Shown here: in pieces, positions 16,167-26,098 of the stretch
How the letters are laid out: each line of letters begins with the position of its first letter
Numbering within the stretch: position 1 is the first letter of the stretch
Source of the DNA: Ensifer sp. PDNC004
Lineage (GTDB): Bacteria; Pseudomonadota; Alphaproteobacteria; Rhizobiales; Rhizobiaceae
NCBI RefSeq assembly: GCF_016919405.1
Contig: NZ_CP070352.1
Coordinates: 558,001-622,000 of the forward strand
Direction: 5' to 3'
DNA length: 64,000 nucleotides
The notes under the pieces: model-generated
Databases searched by the model: none
What the model was told of the DNA's origin: nothing
Seen by the model: the letters and a program-made list of their open reading frames with translations, nothing else
Position numbers and translations under genes: made by a program

Positions 16167-17011
16167 TGGAACGCCAAAGCCCCCTCTTTACCGTTTTCGT
16201 CTATGCGGCTGCACTGCTGCTGGCAGCGATCATTCTCGCCCCGATCCTCTGGCTCTTCGTCATGAGCATTTCGTCGGCTGCCGACCTCTCGGCGAAGCCG
16301 CTCAACTGGTGGCCGGAGGAGATCGACCTTTCGCGTTACCGGCTGCTGCTTTCGACGGTCGAAAACAGCGCAGGCGCGGCCTTTACCGCTTCGCTTTTCA
16401 ACAGCCTGAAGGTCGCCGGCATGGCGACGCTGGCAGCGATCGCGGTTGCCATTCCGGCCGCCTGGGCGGTTTCGCGCACGTCAAATGTCTCCTGGTCGCT
16501 CTATGCGGTGATCGCCACCTACATGCTGCCGCCGGTGGCGCTCGCAGTGCCGCTCTATATGGGGCTTGCCTATCTCGGACTTCTGAATTCGGTGTTCGGC
16601 CTGGCGCTCGTCTACCTCACCATTCTCGCCCCCTTCACCACCTGGCTCTTGAAATCCGGCTTCGATTCCATCCCCAAGGAAATCGAGAATGCGGCGATGA
16701 TCGACGGCGCGCGCCTCGACCAGATCCTGCGGCTCATCACGCTGCCGCTCGCGGCACCCGTCATGGCGACATCGGCGCTCTTTGCCTTCCTGCTCGCCTG
16801 GGACGAATTCTTCTACGCGCTGCTTTTCACGTCGGACCTGCGCGCCAAGACGCTTACGGTTGCCATTTCCGATCTCGCCGGCGGCCGTGTCTCCGATTAC
16901 GGGCTGATCGCCACAGCCGGGGTGCTGGCCGCCCTGCCCCCGGTCCTGATCGGCCTCGTCATGCAACGTGCCCTGATCTCCGGGCTTACCAGCGGCGGTG
17001 TGAAGGGATGA
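16166..17011 (+). CDS. Sugar ABC transporter permease (MalG-type)
   Basis: 281 residues. The start is the ATG at 16166, sharing one base with the previous stop; a GTG lies one codon earlier. Six helices, with the MalG/UgpE-type coupling loop EIENAAMIDGARLDQILRLITLPLAAPV at about residues 173-200. The last base pairs overlap the SIS gene start (ATGA at 17008-17011), so translation of transporter and enzyme is coupled. Confidence 0.9.
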   Translation: MERQSPLFTVFVYAAALLLAAIILAPILWLFVMSISSAADLSAKPLNWWPEEIDLSRYRLLLSTVENSAGAAFTASLFNSLKVAGMATLAAIAVAIPAAWAVSRTSNVSWSLYAVIATYMLPPVALAVPLYMGLAYLGLLNSVFGLALVYLTILAPFTTWLLKSGFDSIPKEIENAAMIDGARLDQILRLITLPLAAPVMATSALFAFLLAWDEFFYALLFTSDLRAKTLTVAISDLAGGRVSDYGLIATAGVLAALPPVLIGLVMQRALISGLTSGGVKG

Positions 17012-18033
17012 CGGCTATGACCACTTCGGAACGCCCCGCTGGGCTCGTCGCAATCGATCGTGAAATGGCGCGCCAGGCCACCGACGCCGTCGCCTCGGTC
17101 CGCGGCGCAGCGCCGCGCGCCGCGGAGATCGCCCGTTCGCTGAAGGCGACCGGCAAACTCCTGCTGCTTGGCATGGGTGGCTCGCATGCCGTCGGCCGCG
17201 CCGTCGAACCGCTCTACCGCGCCCATGGCATCGACGCCGTTGCCCTGCCGCTCTCGGAGCAGCTCGGCCAGCCGCTGTCAATTGAAGACAAGACGATCCT
17301 GATCACTTCTCAGTCCGGCGAAAGTGCCGAAGTGCTGCGCTGGTTCGGCGAGACCAATGGCGGAACGCCGCACACGTTCGGGCTGACGCTGGAGGGCGGC
17401 TCCTTCCTCGCTAGCAACGCGCCGTCGCTCGTCGGTGTCGGCGGGACTGAAAAAGCGTTTGCCGCCACCCGCAGCCTGACCATCAGCTTCGCCCTGCATC
17501 TCGCCGTGCTCGCTTCGCTTGGCGACGATCCCGCCGCCGCGCTTTCCGCATTGGAAAATCCGCAAGCGCCGGACACGTCCGCAGCGCTTGCGGCGCTGGC
17601 GGACGTCCGGTCCGTCGTCACTTCGGGCCGTCGTCTGCAGGGTCTCGCCGAGGCGATCGGCCTCGGCCTCACCGAACTCTCGCGCCTGCCGTGCTTCTCG
17701 CTCGAAGGCGGCCAGCTTCGACATGGGCCAATGGAAATGCTCGGCCCTTCGGTCGGCGTCGTTCTCTTCCGTGGCGCGGATGCGACCGCCGGGCTCGTTC
17801 GCGCCATGGCGATCTCGGCTGCCGAAGCCGGTTCGCCGGTCGTCGTCTTCGACGCTTCCGGCGAGACGGCGATCGAAGGCGTCACAACCATTCCCTTTGC
17901 GCCGGCTTCCGGCCTGGCGGCAATCTTTGCCATGCTGCCGGTCGCCCAATCCTTCATGATCGCCTTTGCGGCGTCCCGCGTCGAGAATGCCGGTACCCCC
18001 GTGCGCTCGACCAAGATTACCCGGAGCGAATAA
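17008..18033 (+). CDS. SIS-domain sugar-phosphate isomerase/deglycase
   Basis: 341 residues, cytoplasmic, with two SIS domains like the isomerase half of GlmS. First domain: LLLLGMGGSHAVGRAVEPLY (about residues 51-70) and ILITSQSGESAEVLRWF (about 97-113). The second domain contains EGGQLRHGPMEMLGPS, which matches the ELKHGP-type segment of GlmS/AgaS/FrlB proteins. No glutaminase domain is present, so it likely acts on a phosphorylated aminated sugar, as a deaminase (NagB-II/AgaS-like) or as a deglycase (FrlB-like). Position between ABC permeases and a PfkB kinase supports the idea that the kinase phosphorylates the imported compound and this enzyme splits or isomerises the product. The start overlaps the permease stop. 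Confidence 0.85.
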   Translation: MTAMTTSERPAGLVAIDREMARQATDAVASVRGAAPRAAEIARSLKATGKLLLLGMGGSHAVGRAVEPLYRAHGIDAVALPLSEQLGQPLSIEDKTILITSQSGESAEVLRWFGETNGGTPHTFGLTLEGGSFLASNAPSLVGVGGTEKAFAATRSLTISFALHLAVLASLGDDPAAALSALENPQAPDTSAALAALADVRSVVTSGRRLQGLAEAIGLGLTELSRLPCFSLEGGQLRHGPMEMLGPSVGVVLFRGADATAGLVRAMAISAAEAGSPVVVFDASGETAIEGVTTIPFAPASGLAAIFAMLPVAQSFMIAFAASRVENAGTPVRSTKITRSE

Positions 18034-18035
18034 CG

Positions 18036-18967
18036 ATGCGTCCTCTTGCCGTGGTCGGCAACGCCAATGTCGACCTCATCCTCGGGCCGGCGGCCCCCTG
18101 GCCCAAGGCCGGAACCGAAATCATCGTCGACCATGACGAGCTGCGCGTCGGCGGCTGCGCCGGCAACAGCGCGCTTGCCTGGGATTCGCTCGGCGTCGAC
18201 TATGCGATTGCCGCCAATGTCGGCAACGACCAGTTCGGAACCTGGCTAAAAGACGCCTTTCCCGAACGGTCGAGATCCTGGCCGGTTGAGGCTGTCGGAA
18301 CCACGCTCTCGGTCGGCATCACCCATCCCGATGGCGAGCGCACCTTTTTCACAACGCGCGGGCATCTGCCGCTCCTCAATTTCGAGGAAGTCCGTGCCAT
18401 GCTCGACAGCGAAAAGCTGCGCGGTGGTTACGCGCTTCTGACCGGCTCGTTCCTGACCGACGCATTGACCGCGGACTATGACCGCTTCTTCGACTGGGCC
18501 GAGACCCACGACATTGCAGTGGCACTCGACACCGGCTGGCCGCTCGACGGTTGGACCGAGGCGAACTGCGCGGCGACCATCGGCTGGCTGAAGCGCTGCC
18601 GGCTGGCGCTCTTCAACGAGGTCGAGACGACGACCCTGACGGGTGTCGCCGACCCGACCGAGGCGGCGCGCGAGCTCCGCAAACACATGCCCGAGGGCGC
18701 GATCGTCGTCGTCAAGCGCGGACCGCACGGCGCGATCGCCATCGACGCGGAAGGCCGCGTTTCATCGGCGGCCGCACCCGCCGTCACCGTCGTTGATACG
18801 ATCGGCGCCGGCGACGTCTTCAATGCCGGCTTCCTTGCGGCACTTGCAGCCGAAATGCCGCTCGAAGCCTGCCTGCGCACCGGCGTCACCATCGCCTCCG
18901 AGGCGATCTCCACCCTGCCGCGCAGCTACGGCCACCCGCTTTCGTCCTACCTTCAGGAGACCGTCGC

Positions 18968-18971
<4 letters not shown>
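18036..18971 (+). CDS. PfkB-family sugar kinase
   Basis: 311 residues. A ribokinase-fold kinase: N-terminal GNANVDLILGP with the GG motif VGGCAGNSALAWDSLG (about residues 36-52), and the C-terminal PfkB signature TIGAGDVFNAGF (about 254-265), including the catalytic Asp. It starts 2 bases after the SIS gene and its end overlaps the ATPase start (ATGA). In FrlD-type systems the kinase phosphorylates the sugar carbon of an Amadori compound before deglycation; in other operons PfkB kinases act on keto-sugars. The precise substrate is open. Confidence 0.88.
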
Positions 18972-20040
<1,069 letters not shown>

Positions 20041-20053
<13 letters not shown>

Positions 20054-20101
20054 GCCTTTCGCGGAAAATGAGAGCCGGCCATCGCTCTTGCGGCGGCCGG
20101 C
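20041..20101. terminator. Two stem-loops between convergent ABC operons
   Basis: The first, CGCGAAAGGC-TGA-GCCTTTCGCG (20041-20063), is a perfect 10-bp stem whose loop is the ATPase stop codon. The second pairs GCCGGCC (20074-20080) with GGCCGGC (20095-20101). They separate operons that run towards each other. Confidence 0.7.
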
Positions 20102-20119
20102 CCGATCATAAAACGCGGA

Positions 20120-20890
<771 letters not shown>

Positions 20891-20903
20891 CGGAGCCGAA
20901 GCC

Positions 20904-21566
20904 TCAGGATGGGACAGCGGTCTTGCGTTCGACGTAACGGCCGAAGCGCTCGATGCTGTAGTTGATGACGAAATAGAGGAAGCCGGCGAAGAAGTAGAAC
21001 TCGAGGCTCATGAAGCTGCGCGAGATCTGCTCCTGGGTGCGAAGCAGAAGCTCGGCGACGCCGATGATCGACAGAAGCGTCGAGGCCTTGACCATCTCGG
21101 CCGCTGTATTGACCCAGGCCGGCAGCGCCTGCCGCAACGCCTGCGGCCCGAGCACGTACACGAAGGTCTGCGAAAATGTCAGGCCGATGGCCTTCGCCGC
21201 CTCCGTCTGCCCCTTCGGGATTGCCTGCAGTGCGCCGCGGACGAGTTCGCCAACATGGGAGCTGCAGAAGATCGACAACGCCAGGATGCCGGCCTGGAAG
21301 GGACCGAGATCGATGCCGACGGTGCTGAGCACATAGTAGCTCGCAAGAACGAGCACGAGAACCGGGGTACCCCGGATGAAATCCGTATAGCCGCGCACGA
21401 TCCATTGCACCGGCCGGTAGCCATAGGTGAGCGCGAGGCCGACGAAGACGCCCAGTACCGTTCCGACGACGATCGACAGGAAGGAGATCGAGATCGAAAC
21501 GCCGAGCCCCTTCAGCAAGGGAATGCGGGCGAGCCAGAGCTGATCGAGAAATGCTGGAAAATCCAT
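20904..21566 (-). CDS. Polar amino acid ABC transporter permease
   Basis: 220 residues from the ATG at 21566; GAGG lies 8 bases upstream. An in-frame GTG at 21575 overlaps the stop of the previous gene and is the alternative. HisM/GlnP-type permease with about five helices and the coupling loop [19 protein letters not shown]. It pairs with the other permease to form the heterodimeric channel. Confidence 0.9.
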   Translation of the reverse strand: MDFPAFLDQLWLARIPLLKGLGVSISISFLSIVVGTVLGVFVGLALTYGYRPVQWIVRGYTDFIRGTPVLVLVLASYYVLSTVGIDLGPFQAGILALSIFCSSHVGELVRGALQAIPKGQTEAAKAIGLTFSQTFVYVLGPQALRQALPAWVNTAAEMVKASTLLSIIGVAELLLRTQEQISRSFMSLEFYFFAGFLYFVINYSIERFGRYVERKTAVPS

Positions 21567-21571
21567 CGCGA

Positions 21572-22234
21572 TCACCTCGGCACGGAGAGACGGCGCTCGA
21601 CCGCGCGCATCAGGGCGGCAAGCACCGAACAGGTGGCGACATAGAGGCAGCTCGCAACGATCCAGGTCTCGATCACCCGGAAGGTCTCGACGTTGATCTT
21701 GCGCGCCTCGAAGGTGAGTTCAGGAACGGCGATCGCGGCGGCGAGCGAGGTATCCTTGAACAGCGAGATCATCGTGCTGCTGAGCGAGGGCAGCACGTTG
21801 CGCAGCATCAAGGGCAAGATGATCGAGGTGCGGATCTGCATTTCCGTGAGCCCGATCGCCAGCCCCGCCTCGCGCTGACCCGGCGGAACCGAGAGCAGCC
21901 CGCCGCGAAAAACTTCAGCGAGATAGGCGCCGGAATAGATCGCCAGCGTCAGCACGAAGCTCTCGATCTTGCCGAGCCTGACGCCGAGTTGCGGCAAGGC
22001 GAAGTAGCTGAACAGCACCAGAACCAGGATCGGCGTGTTGCGGATGACGGTCACGTAGAGACCGGCCGGCTTGCGCAGGAACGGGTTTTTCGACACCAGC
22101 CCGAAGGCCGTGACGAGGCCGATCAGGCAGCCCGCAAGGATCGCCGCGAAGGCGAGGCCGAGGCTGAGCGCCAGCCCTTCGAGCAGAAGATCGAAGGAGC
22201 GCCAGACCGCGGAAAAATTCAGAGTATAGCCCAT
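21572..22234 (-). CDS. Polar amino acid ABC transporter permease
   Basis: 220 residues, HisQ/GltJ type. It has five hydrophobic helices, with the coupling loop GGLLSVPPGQREAGLAIGLTEMQIRTSIILP at about residues 112-142. The SBP gene lies 65 bases upstream across a stem-loop and the second permease follows immediately. Confidence 0.9.
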   Translation of the reverse strand: MGYTLNFSAVWRSFDLLLEGLALSLGLAFAAILAGCLIGLVTAFGLVSKNPFLRKPAGLYVTVIRNTPILVLVLFSYFALPQLGVRLGKIESFVLTLAIYSGAYLAEVFRGGLLSVPPGQREAGLAIGLTEMQIRTSIILPLMLRNVLPSLSSTMISLFKDTSLAAAIAVPELTFEARKINVETFRVIETWIVASCLYVATCSVLAALMRAVERRLSVPR

Positions 22235-22264
22235 GTTTCAGCCACCCATGCCGAAGGACGGAGA

Positions 22265-22289
22265 GCGACCCCGCAGGCGGCGGGATCGC
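22265..22289 (-). terminator. Intercistronic stem-loop after the amino acid SBP gene
   Basis: Arms 22265-22274 and 22280-22289 form a 10-bp stem with one mismatch and a 5-base loop, just after the SBP stop and before the permease genes. No T-run follows on the minus strand. Confidence 0.5.
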
Positions 22290-22299
22290 CCGGAGAGGC

Positions 22300-23139
22300 T
22301 TACTTGTACTCGACCGGGAAACCGATCTGCGGCGGAGCAAGGTCCTTGCCGAACCAGGTCTTGAACGACTTCGCATAGAAGTCGAACTCGACGCCGGTCA
22401 TCGCCTCGTGCAGTGCGGTGTTGACGAAGTTCAGCCAGTCCTGGTCGCCGCGCTTGACGCCGCAGGCATAGGTCTGCGGGTTCCAGCCGTAGCCGGCATC
22501 CTTGTAGCGGTTGGGGTTCTGGGTCATGTACCAGGCGAGCGACGACTGGTCGGTGGCGACCGTGTCGGCGCGTCCGGATTCCAGCGCCTGATAGATGAGG
22601 TCGACGGATTCGTACTGGTCGACCGTCGCTTCCGGCAAGGCGGCATGCACCATCGCCTCGGCATAGACGTTCTGCAGCACGGATACGGTGACGGACGAGC
22701 CGGCGGCCTTGAGCGCGGCGTAATCGGCATATTTGCCGTCGGCCTTCAGCATCAGGCCTACGCCCTCGCGATAGTAGGGAATGGTGAAGGCGATCTGCTG
22801 CGCGCGCTCACCGGTCACCGTCATGAACTGGCAGGTGATATCCACCTTGTTGGTGGTGATGTTCGGAATGCGGGCGTCGGACGACTGGTTGACGAACTCG
22901 ATCTTTTCCGGATCGCCGAACAGGGCCTTGGCGATGATACGGCCCATGTCGACATCGAAGCCCTGCAGCTTGTCGTCGGCACTCTTGAAATGCCACGGCG
23001 CATTGGTGCTGCCGGTGCCCATGACCAGATGGCCGCGGGCGATCACTTCGTCCAGCTTGCTCGCCGGTTCCTGGGCCGCGGCCGTACCGGCCATAGCCAT
23101 GACTGCGATGGCAGCCGCTGCAAAAACGGTCTTGCTCAT
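22300..23139 (-). CDS. Polar amino acid ABC transporter substrate-binding protein
   Basis: 279 residues, family 3 binding protein. A signal peptide (residues 1-22, ending AGTAAA-QEP) precedes VIARGHLVMGTG, the ligand-fold segment LQGFDVDMGRIIAKALFG and the second-lobe segment ESGRADTVATDQSSLAWYM. GGAGGAATGA gives a strong ribosome binding site. The first lobe has NQSSDARIPNITTNKVDITCQFM, typical of the glutamate/aspartate or general polar amino acid group. It faces a D-threonine aldolase-type gene across 162 bases with nested inverted repeats, so the ligand may be the substrate of that enzyme, for example a beta-hydroxy or D-amino acid. That is inference. Confidence 0.9.
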   Translation of the reverse strand: MSKTVFAAAAIAVMAMAGTAAAQEPASKLDEVIARGHLVMGTGSTNAPWHFKSADDKLQGFDVDMGRIIAKALFGDPEKIEFVNQSSDARIPNITTNKVDITCQFMTVTGERAQQIAFTIPYYREGVGLMLKADGKYADYAALKAAGSSVTVSVLQNVYAEAMVHAALPEATVDQYESVDLIYQALESGRADTVATDQSSLAWYMTQNPNRYKDAGYGWNPQTYACGVKRGDQDWLNFVNTALHEAMTGVEFDFYAKSFKTWFGKDLAPPQIGFPVEYK

Positions 23140-23167
23140 TTCATTCCTCCCTTTTTTAGCCTCCCCA

Positions 23168-23207
23168 CCATTATTCTATTACTATGCATCATAATCTTGA
23201 ATAATGG
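23168..23207. promoter_or_regulatory. Nested palindromes in the divergent SBP/aldolase promoter region
   Basis: An outer perfect 9-bp inverted repeat CCATTATTC (23168-23176) and GAATAATGG (23199-23207) encloses an 18-base near-palindrome ATTA-nn-ATGCAT-nn-TAAT (23178-23195). Their centres differ by one base. The stretch is A/T-rich in a GC-rich window and lies between divergent genes. TTGAATA and TTGACG hexamers are nearby. Confidence 0.55.
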
Positions 23208-23301
23208 ATTGACGTATCAAAGGCCCGCGGTCATATCTTGTCAAGGGCAGTTGAGGTAGTTTCGCCCCGATCCTGCGCCGCCCAAGAGGAGTTGAGTCGC
23301 G

Positions 23302-24360
23302 ATGCCCCTGCCGATCGAAACCCCGGCCGTTCTCGTCGATCTTGAAATTGCCAAGCGCAACATCGAGCGCTTTCAGGCCTATGCGGATGAGCACGGCATT
23401 CGCGTCCGCCCGCACATCAAGACGCACAAGCTGCCGCAGATGGCCGAGCTTCAGCTTCAAGCCGGCGCCATCGGCATCACCTGCCAGAAGGTCACCGAGG
23501 CGGAGGCAATGGTTGCCGGCAGCGAGCGGATCAGGGACGTGCTGATCACCTACAACATTCTCGGCGACGCCAAGATGGCGCGGCTGGAGCGGCTCAATGA
23601 CCGCGTTTCGCTCGCGGTCGTCGCAGACAGCGAAACGGTCATCGACGGGCTCGCCGGCTATTTCGCCGGCAAGGACAAGCCGCTGCGCGTGTTCGTCGAA
23701 TGCAACACCGGCGCCGATCGCTGCGGCGTCGGCTCCCCGGCGGAAGCCGCCAAACTCGCCCACCGGATCGAAGAGGCAAAGGGGCTCGTCTTCGGCGGCC
23801 TGATGACCTATCCGCCCGTCAACGGCCAGGCGAAGGTCCAGGCTTTCATGAGCGAGGCGAAGCAACTGATCGAAGCCGACGGCATTGCCGTGCCGGCGAT
23901 TACCTCCGGCGGCACGCCGAGCATGATGCATGCGGAAGGCGCACCCGTTGCCAGCGAGTACCGCCCCGGAACCTATATCTACAACGACCGCTCGCTGGTT
24001 GCGCGCCGCGTCGCCGGCTGGGACGAGTGCGCGCTGACGGTGCTGGCGACCGTCGTATCCGTTCCGTCCGAAAATCGCGCCATCATCGATGCCGGAAGCA
24101 AGGTGCTGACCTCGGACCTGCTCGGCCTCACCGGCTACGGCCACGTGCTTGGCCGGGACGACATCCGCATCGACCAGTTGTCGGAGGAACACGGCCGCCT
24201 CGTCACCGACGGACCGATCGGGCTCAATGTCGGCGACCAGCTGAGGATCGTGCCGAACCACGCCTGCGTCGTCACCAACATGGTGGACGCCATCCATATC
24301 GTCGAAGGCGACAAATTGAAGGATGTGTGGCCGGTGGTAGCGCGCGGCCACGTTCTCTAG
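23302..24360 (+). CDS. D-threonine aldolase / D-serine dehydratase-like PLP enzyme
   Basis: 352 residues. An alanine-racemase-type barrel with the PLP lysine in RVRPHIKTHKLPQMA (about residue 46) and a C-terminal beta domain with the metal-site segment IVPNHACVVTN (His/Cys metal ligands of the DSD1 group). The phosphate-binding region SGGTPSM is present. Family members cleave D-threonine or D-3-hydroxyaspartate to glycine or glyoxylate products, or dehydrate D-serine; sequence alone does not separate these. It is transcribed away from a polar amino acid importer, suggesting that transporter and enzyme handle the same compound. The GAGGAG site is about 8 bases before the ATG. Confidence 0.85.
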   Translation: MPLPIETPAVLVDLEIAKRNIERFQAYADEHGIRVRPHIKTHKLPQMAELQLQAGAIGITCQKVTEAEAMVAGSERIRDVLITYNILGDAKMARLERLNDRVSLAVVADSETVIDGLAGYFAGKDKPLRVFVECNTGADRCGVGSPAEAAKLAHRIEEAKGLVFGGLMTYPPVNGQAKVQAFMSEAKQLIEADGIAVPAITSGGTPSMMHAEGAPVASEYRPGTYIYNDRSLVARRVAGWDECALTVLATVVSVPSENRAIIDAGSKVLTSDLLGLTGYGHVLGRDDIRIDQLSEEHGRLVTDGPIGLNVGDQLRIVPNHACVVTNMVDAIHIVEGDKLKDVWPVVARGHVL

Positions 24361-24391
24361 CGAAAGAGCCGCGACGCGACAGCGGGTGCTA

Positions 24392-24405
24392 TCGGTAGTT
24401 ACCGA
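24392..24405. terminator. Short palindrome at the convergent gene ends
   Basis: TCGGTA-GT-TACCGA spans the stop codon of the DHFR-like gene, in the 38-base gap between convergent genes. The stem is only 6 bp, so it is a weak candidate. Confidence 0.3.
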
Positions 24406-24998
24406 ATGCGGTCGTAGACGAGAGCGATCTCGCCACGCTTGCCGGTTTCCTGATGCGCAACCGCCCAGGACATGCCGGGCAGGCCGTCTTCGAACAGCCG
24501 CTCGCCGCCGCCAGCAATCTCGGGACAGATCAGCAGATAGAGACGATCGATCATGTCGACCGCAAGAAGCGATTTGATGAGGCTAGCGCTGCTGTTGACG
24601 AGGATGTCGCCTTTTCCGGACGCCTTGAGGTCCGAAACGACATCCGCCACAGGCCCGTTGGCGATCCGCGTGCGCTCCCAGGGTGCTTCGGTCAGCGTTC
24701 GTGAAAACACCACCTTTTCCGCTCCGGCCAGCCAGTTCGCATAGCCGCGATCGCGGGGATCGGCTGCCTCGTCCCTGGCAACCGTCGGCCAGTAACCGAG
24801 GAAGCCTTCGGCGTTCAGCCGGCCGAGCAAGGCCGTCGTCGCCGTCTCCCAGATGCGCGTCATATGGTTGCGCGCGACATCGGTAACCGCATAGGGCACG
24901 ATCGCGGAGAGATCGCCTGCACCGCCGGGGCCGTTGTATCGCCCGTCGAGCGTGAGCGCCAGGTTTGCCGCCACACGGCGGCCCGTCGTCTTAGCCAT
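24399..24998 (-). CDS. DHFR/RibD-fold reductase-like protein
   Basis: 199 residues from the ATG at 24998, preceded by AGAGGAGAAGG. The fold of RibD C-terminal/dihydrofolate reductase-like proteins (PF01872) is shown by VAANLALTLDGRYNG, TTALLGRLNAEGFLGYWP, KVVFSRTL and the late GKGDILVNSSASLIKSLLAVDMIDRLYLLICPEIAGGGERLF. Family members bind NADPH, but the substrate of this group, often found next to ArsR-SRPBCC genes, is not established. It begins 34 bases downstream of such a gene on the same strand and is probably co-transcribed with it. Confidence 0.82.
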   Translation of the reverse strand: MAKTTGRRVAANLALTLDGRYNGPGGAGDLSAIVPYAVTDVARNHMTRIWETATTALLGRLNAEGFLGYWPTVARDEAADPRDRGYANWLAGAEKVVFSRTLTEAPWERTRIANGPVADVVSDLKASGKGDILVNSSASLIKSLLAVDMIDRLYLLICPEIAGGGERLFEDGLPGMSWAVAHQETGKRGEIALVYDRIR

Positions 24999-25032
24999 GA
25001 TCCTTCTCCTCTTTGTTGCGTTCCACGGCGCC

Positions 25033-25836
25033 CTACGCGCGCATTGCGGCGTTGACCGCCTGGGTGAGATTGTCGAGCACCTGCCGCCAGCCGGTTTCGA
25101 TGCCGGCAATGTAGGGCAGGGCCTCGGCGGTGGTCTCGCTGATGTGGAGGCGAAGGCCGAGCGCAGTGCCCCCTTCCGCTTCCTTCAGCTCGATGTGGTA
25201 GTGGCCGGTAAAGGAAATGGTGCCAGCCCCGTCGAGCACCGACAGGTCGAAGACGAGGCGTTTGGGCTCGTCCGCCGCATGAACGCGGCCTTCCGAGCGA
25301 TAGCGCCCCTCGGCATCCCTGTATTCGAGAACCGCCCGGCCGCCCGGCCGCGGCTCGAGGACGCATTCGGACACCGTCAGCGACGGAGGCGCCCACCAGG
25401 ATGCGAGCAGCGCAGCATCGGTAAAATGTCGCCAGACGAGGTCGCGCGGTGCCTGCAAGGTCCGCTCGAACAGGAAGCTACGCCCGTCCGCCCAACGGTC
25501 CCGGTCCGCCTTGGCGGCGTCCGCTTCGATGGCAGCCTGATAGCGGGCGACCACATCGCGCTCACCACTGTTTGCTTGCGCCGCTTCAATCAGCAGGCGA
25601 AGGCGCGCTCCGATTTCTATCAGGGGTGCGGGCTCCATCGCGTAGACGCGACGCTGACCGAGGGGGAACACCGTCACGAGGCCGGCATTCGCCAGCGTCT
25701 GGAGGTGTTTGGACGTTTGCGGTTGGCGAAGCCCCGTCAGTTCCGCAAGTTCACCGACGGACCGGGGGCGTTCGGCAAGGAGCTCCAGAATGCGCCACCG
25801 GGCGCTGTCTGCGAGGGCTGATACGATCTTTTCCAT
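25033..25836 (-). CDS. ArsR-type regulator fused to an SRPBCC (AHSA1) domain
   Basis: 267 residues from ATG 25836 (a TTG two codons earlier is also open). Residues 1-85 are an ArsR winged helix: ALADSARWRILELLAERPRSVGELAELTGLRQPQTSKHLQTLANAGLV. No CxC metal site is seen in the recognition helix, so metal sensing is unlikely. Residues 120-267 are an AHSA1/SRPBCC ligand-binding domain (FERTLQAPRDLVWRHFTDAALLASWWAPP ending in ETGWRQVLDNL). Fusions of this kind are presumed to sense a hydrophobic ligand and control their own operon. Three GAATATT-type half-sites lie directly upstream. Confidence 0.88.
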   Translation of the reverse strand: MEKIVSALADSARWRILELLAERPRSVGELAELTGLRQPQTSKHLQTLANAGLVTVFPLGQRRVYAMEPAPLIEIGARLRLLIEAAQANSGERDVVARYQAAIEADAAKADRDRWADGRSFLFERTLQAPRDLVWRHFTDAALLASWWAPPSLTVSECVLEPRPGGRAVLEYRDAEGRYRSEGRVHAADEPKRLVFDLSVLDGAGTISFTGHYHIELKEAEGGTALGLRLHISETTAEALPYIAGIETGWRQVLDNLTQAVNAAMRA

Positions 25837-25844
25837 AGGCAACC

Positions 25845-25881
25845 ATATTCTCCATTGGGAATATTCTTGTCAAGGAATATT
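25845..25881. promoter_or_regulatory. Repeated GAATATT operator of the ArsR-SRPBCC gene
   Basis: ATATTC (25845-25850), GGGAATATTC (25857-25866) and GGAATATT (25874-25881) form overlapping inverted and direct repeats; AATATTC (25860-25866) and GAATATT (25875-25881) make a perfect 7-bp inverted repeat. They begin 9 bases upstream of the ArsR-SRPBCC start. The remaining gap to the sbp gene (to 26098) shows no gene. Confidence 0.6.
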
Positions 25882-26098
25882 TATGCCCGAAACGGTATTC
25901 GACTAGACAGCCGCGGCGCGCTTCCCATGTTATCTGTCGATGGTTGGCACCGCCGCCGGCGTGGTTGCGGGCAAACCGTTCCCGAAAAGCCCGACAAAAC
26001 GATAGGACATTTCCCCATAGCTGCCTCTGGCATCATCGGTTTACGTTGTAGCAGTCGACAAAATTGATAGTTTTATCTGGTAACCAATGGAGGTCGAA

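Noticed and set aside
25837..26098. Possible SAM-type or other sulfur riboswitch before the sulfate-binding protein gene
   Set aside because: I could not find the conserved stems of a known riboswitch class; the visible structure belongs to the ArsR-SRPBCC operator.
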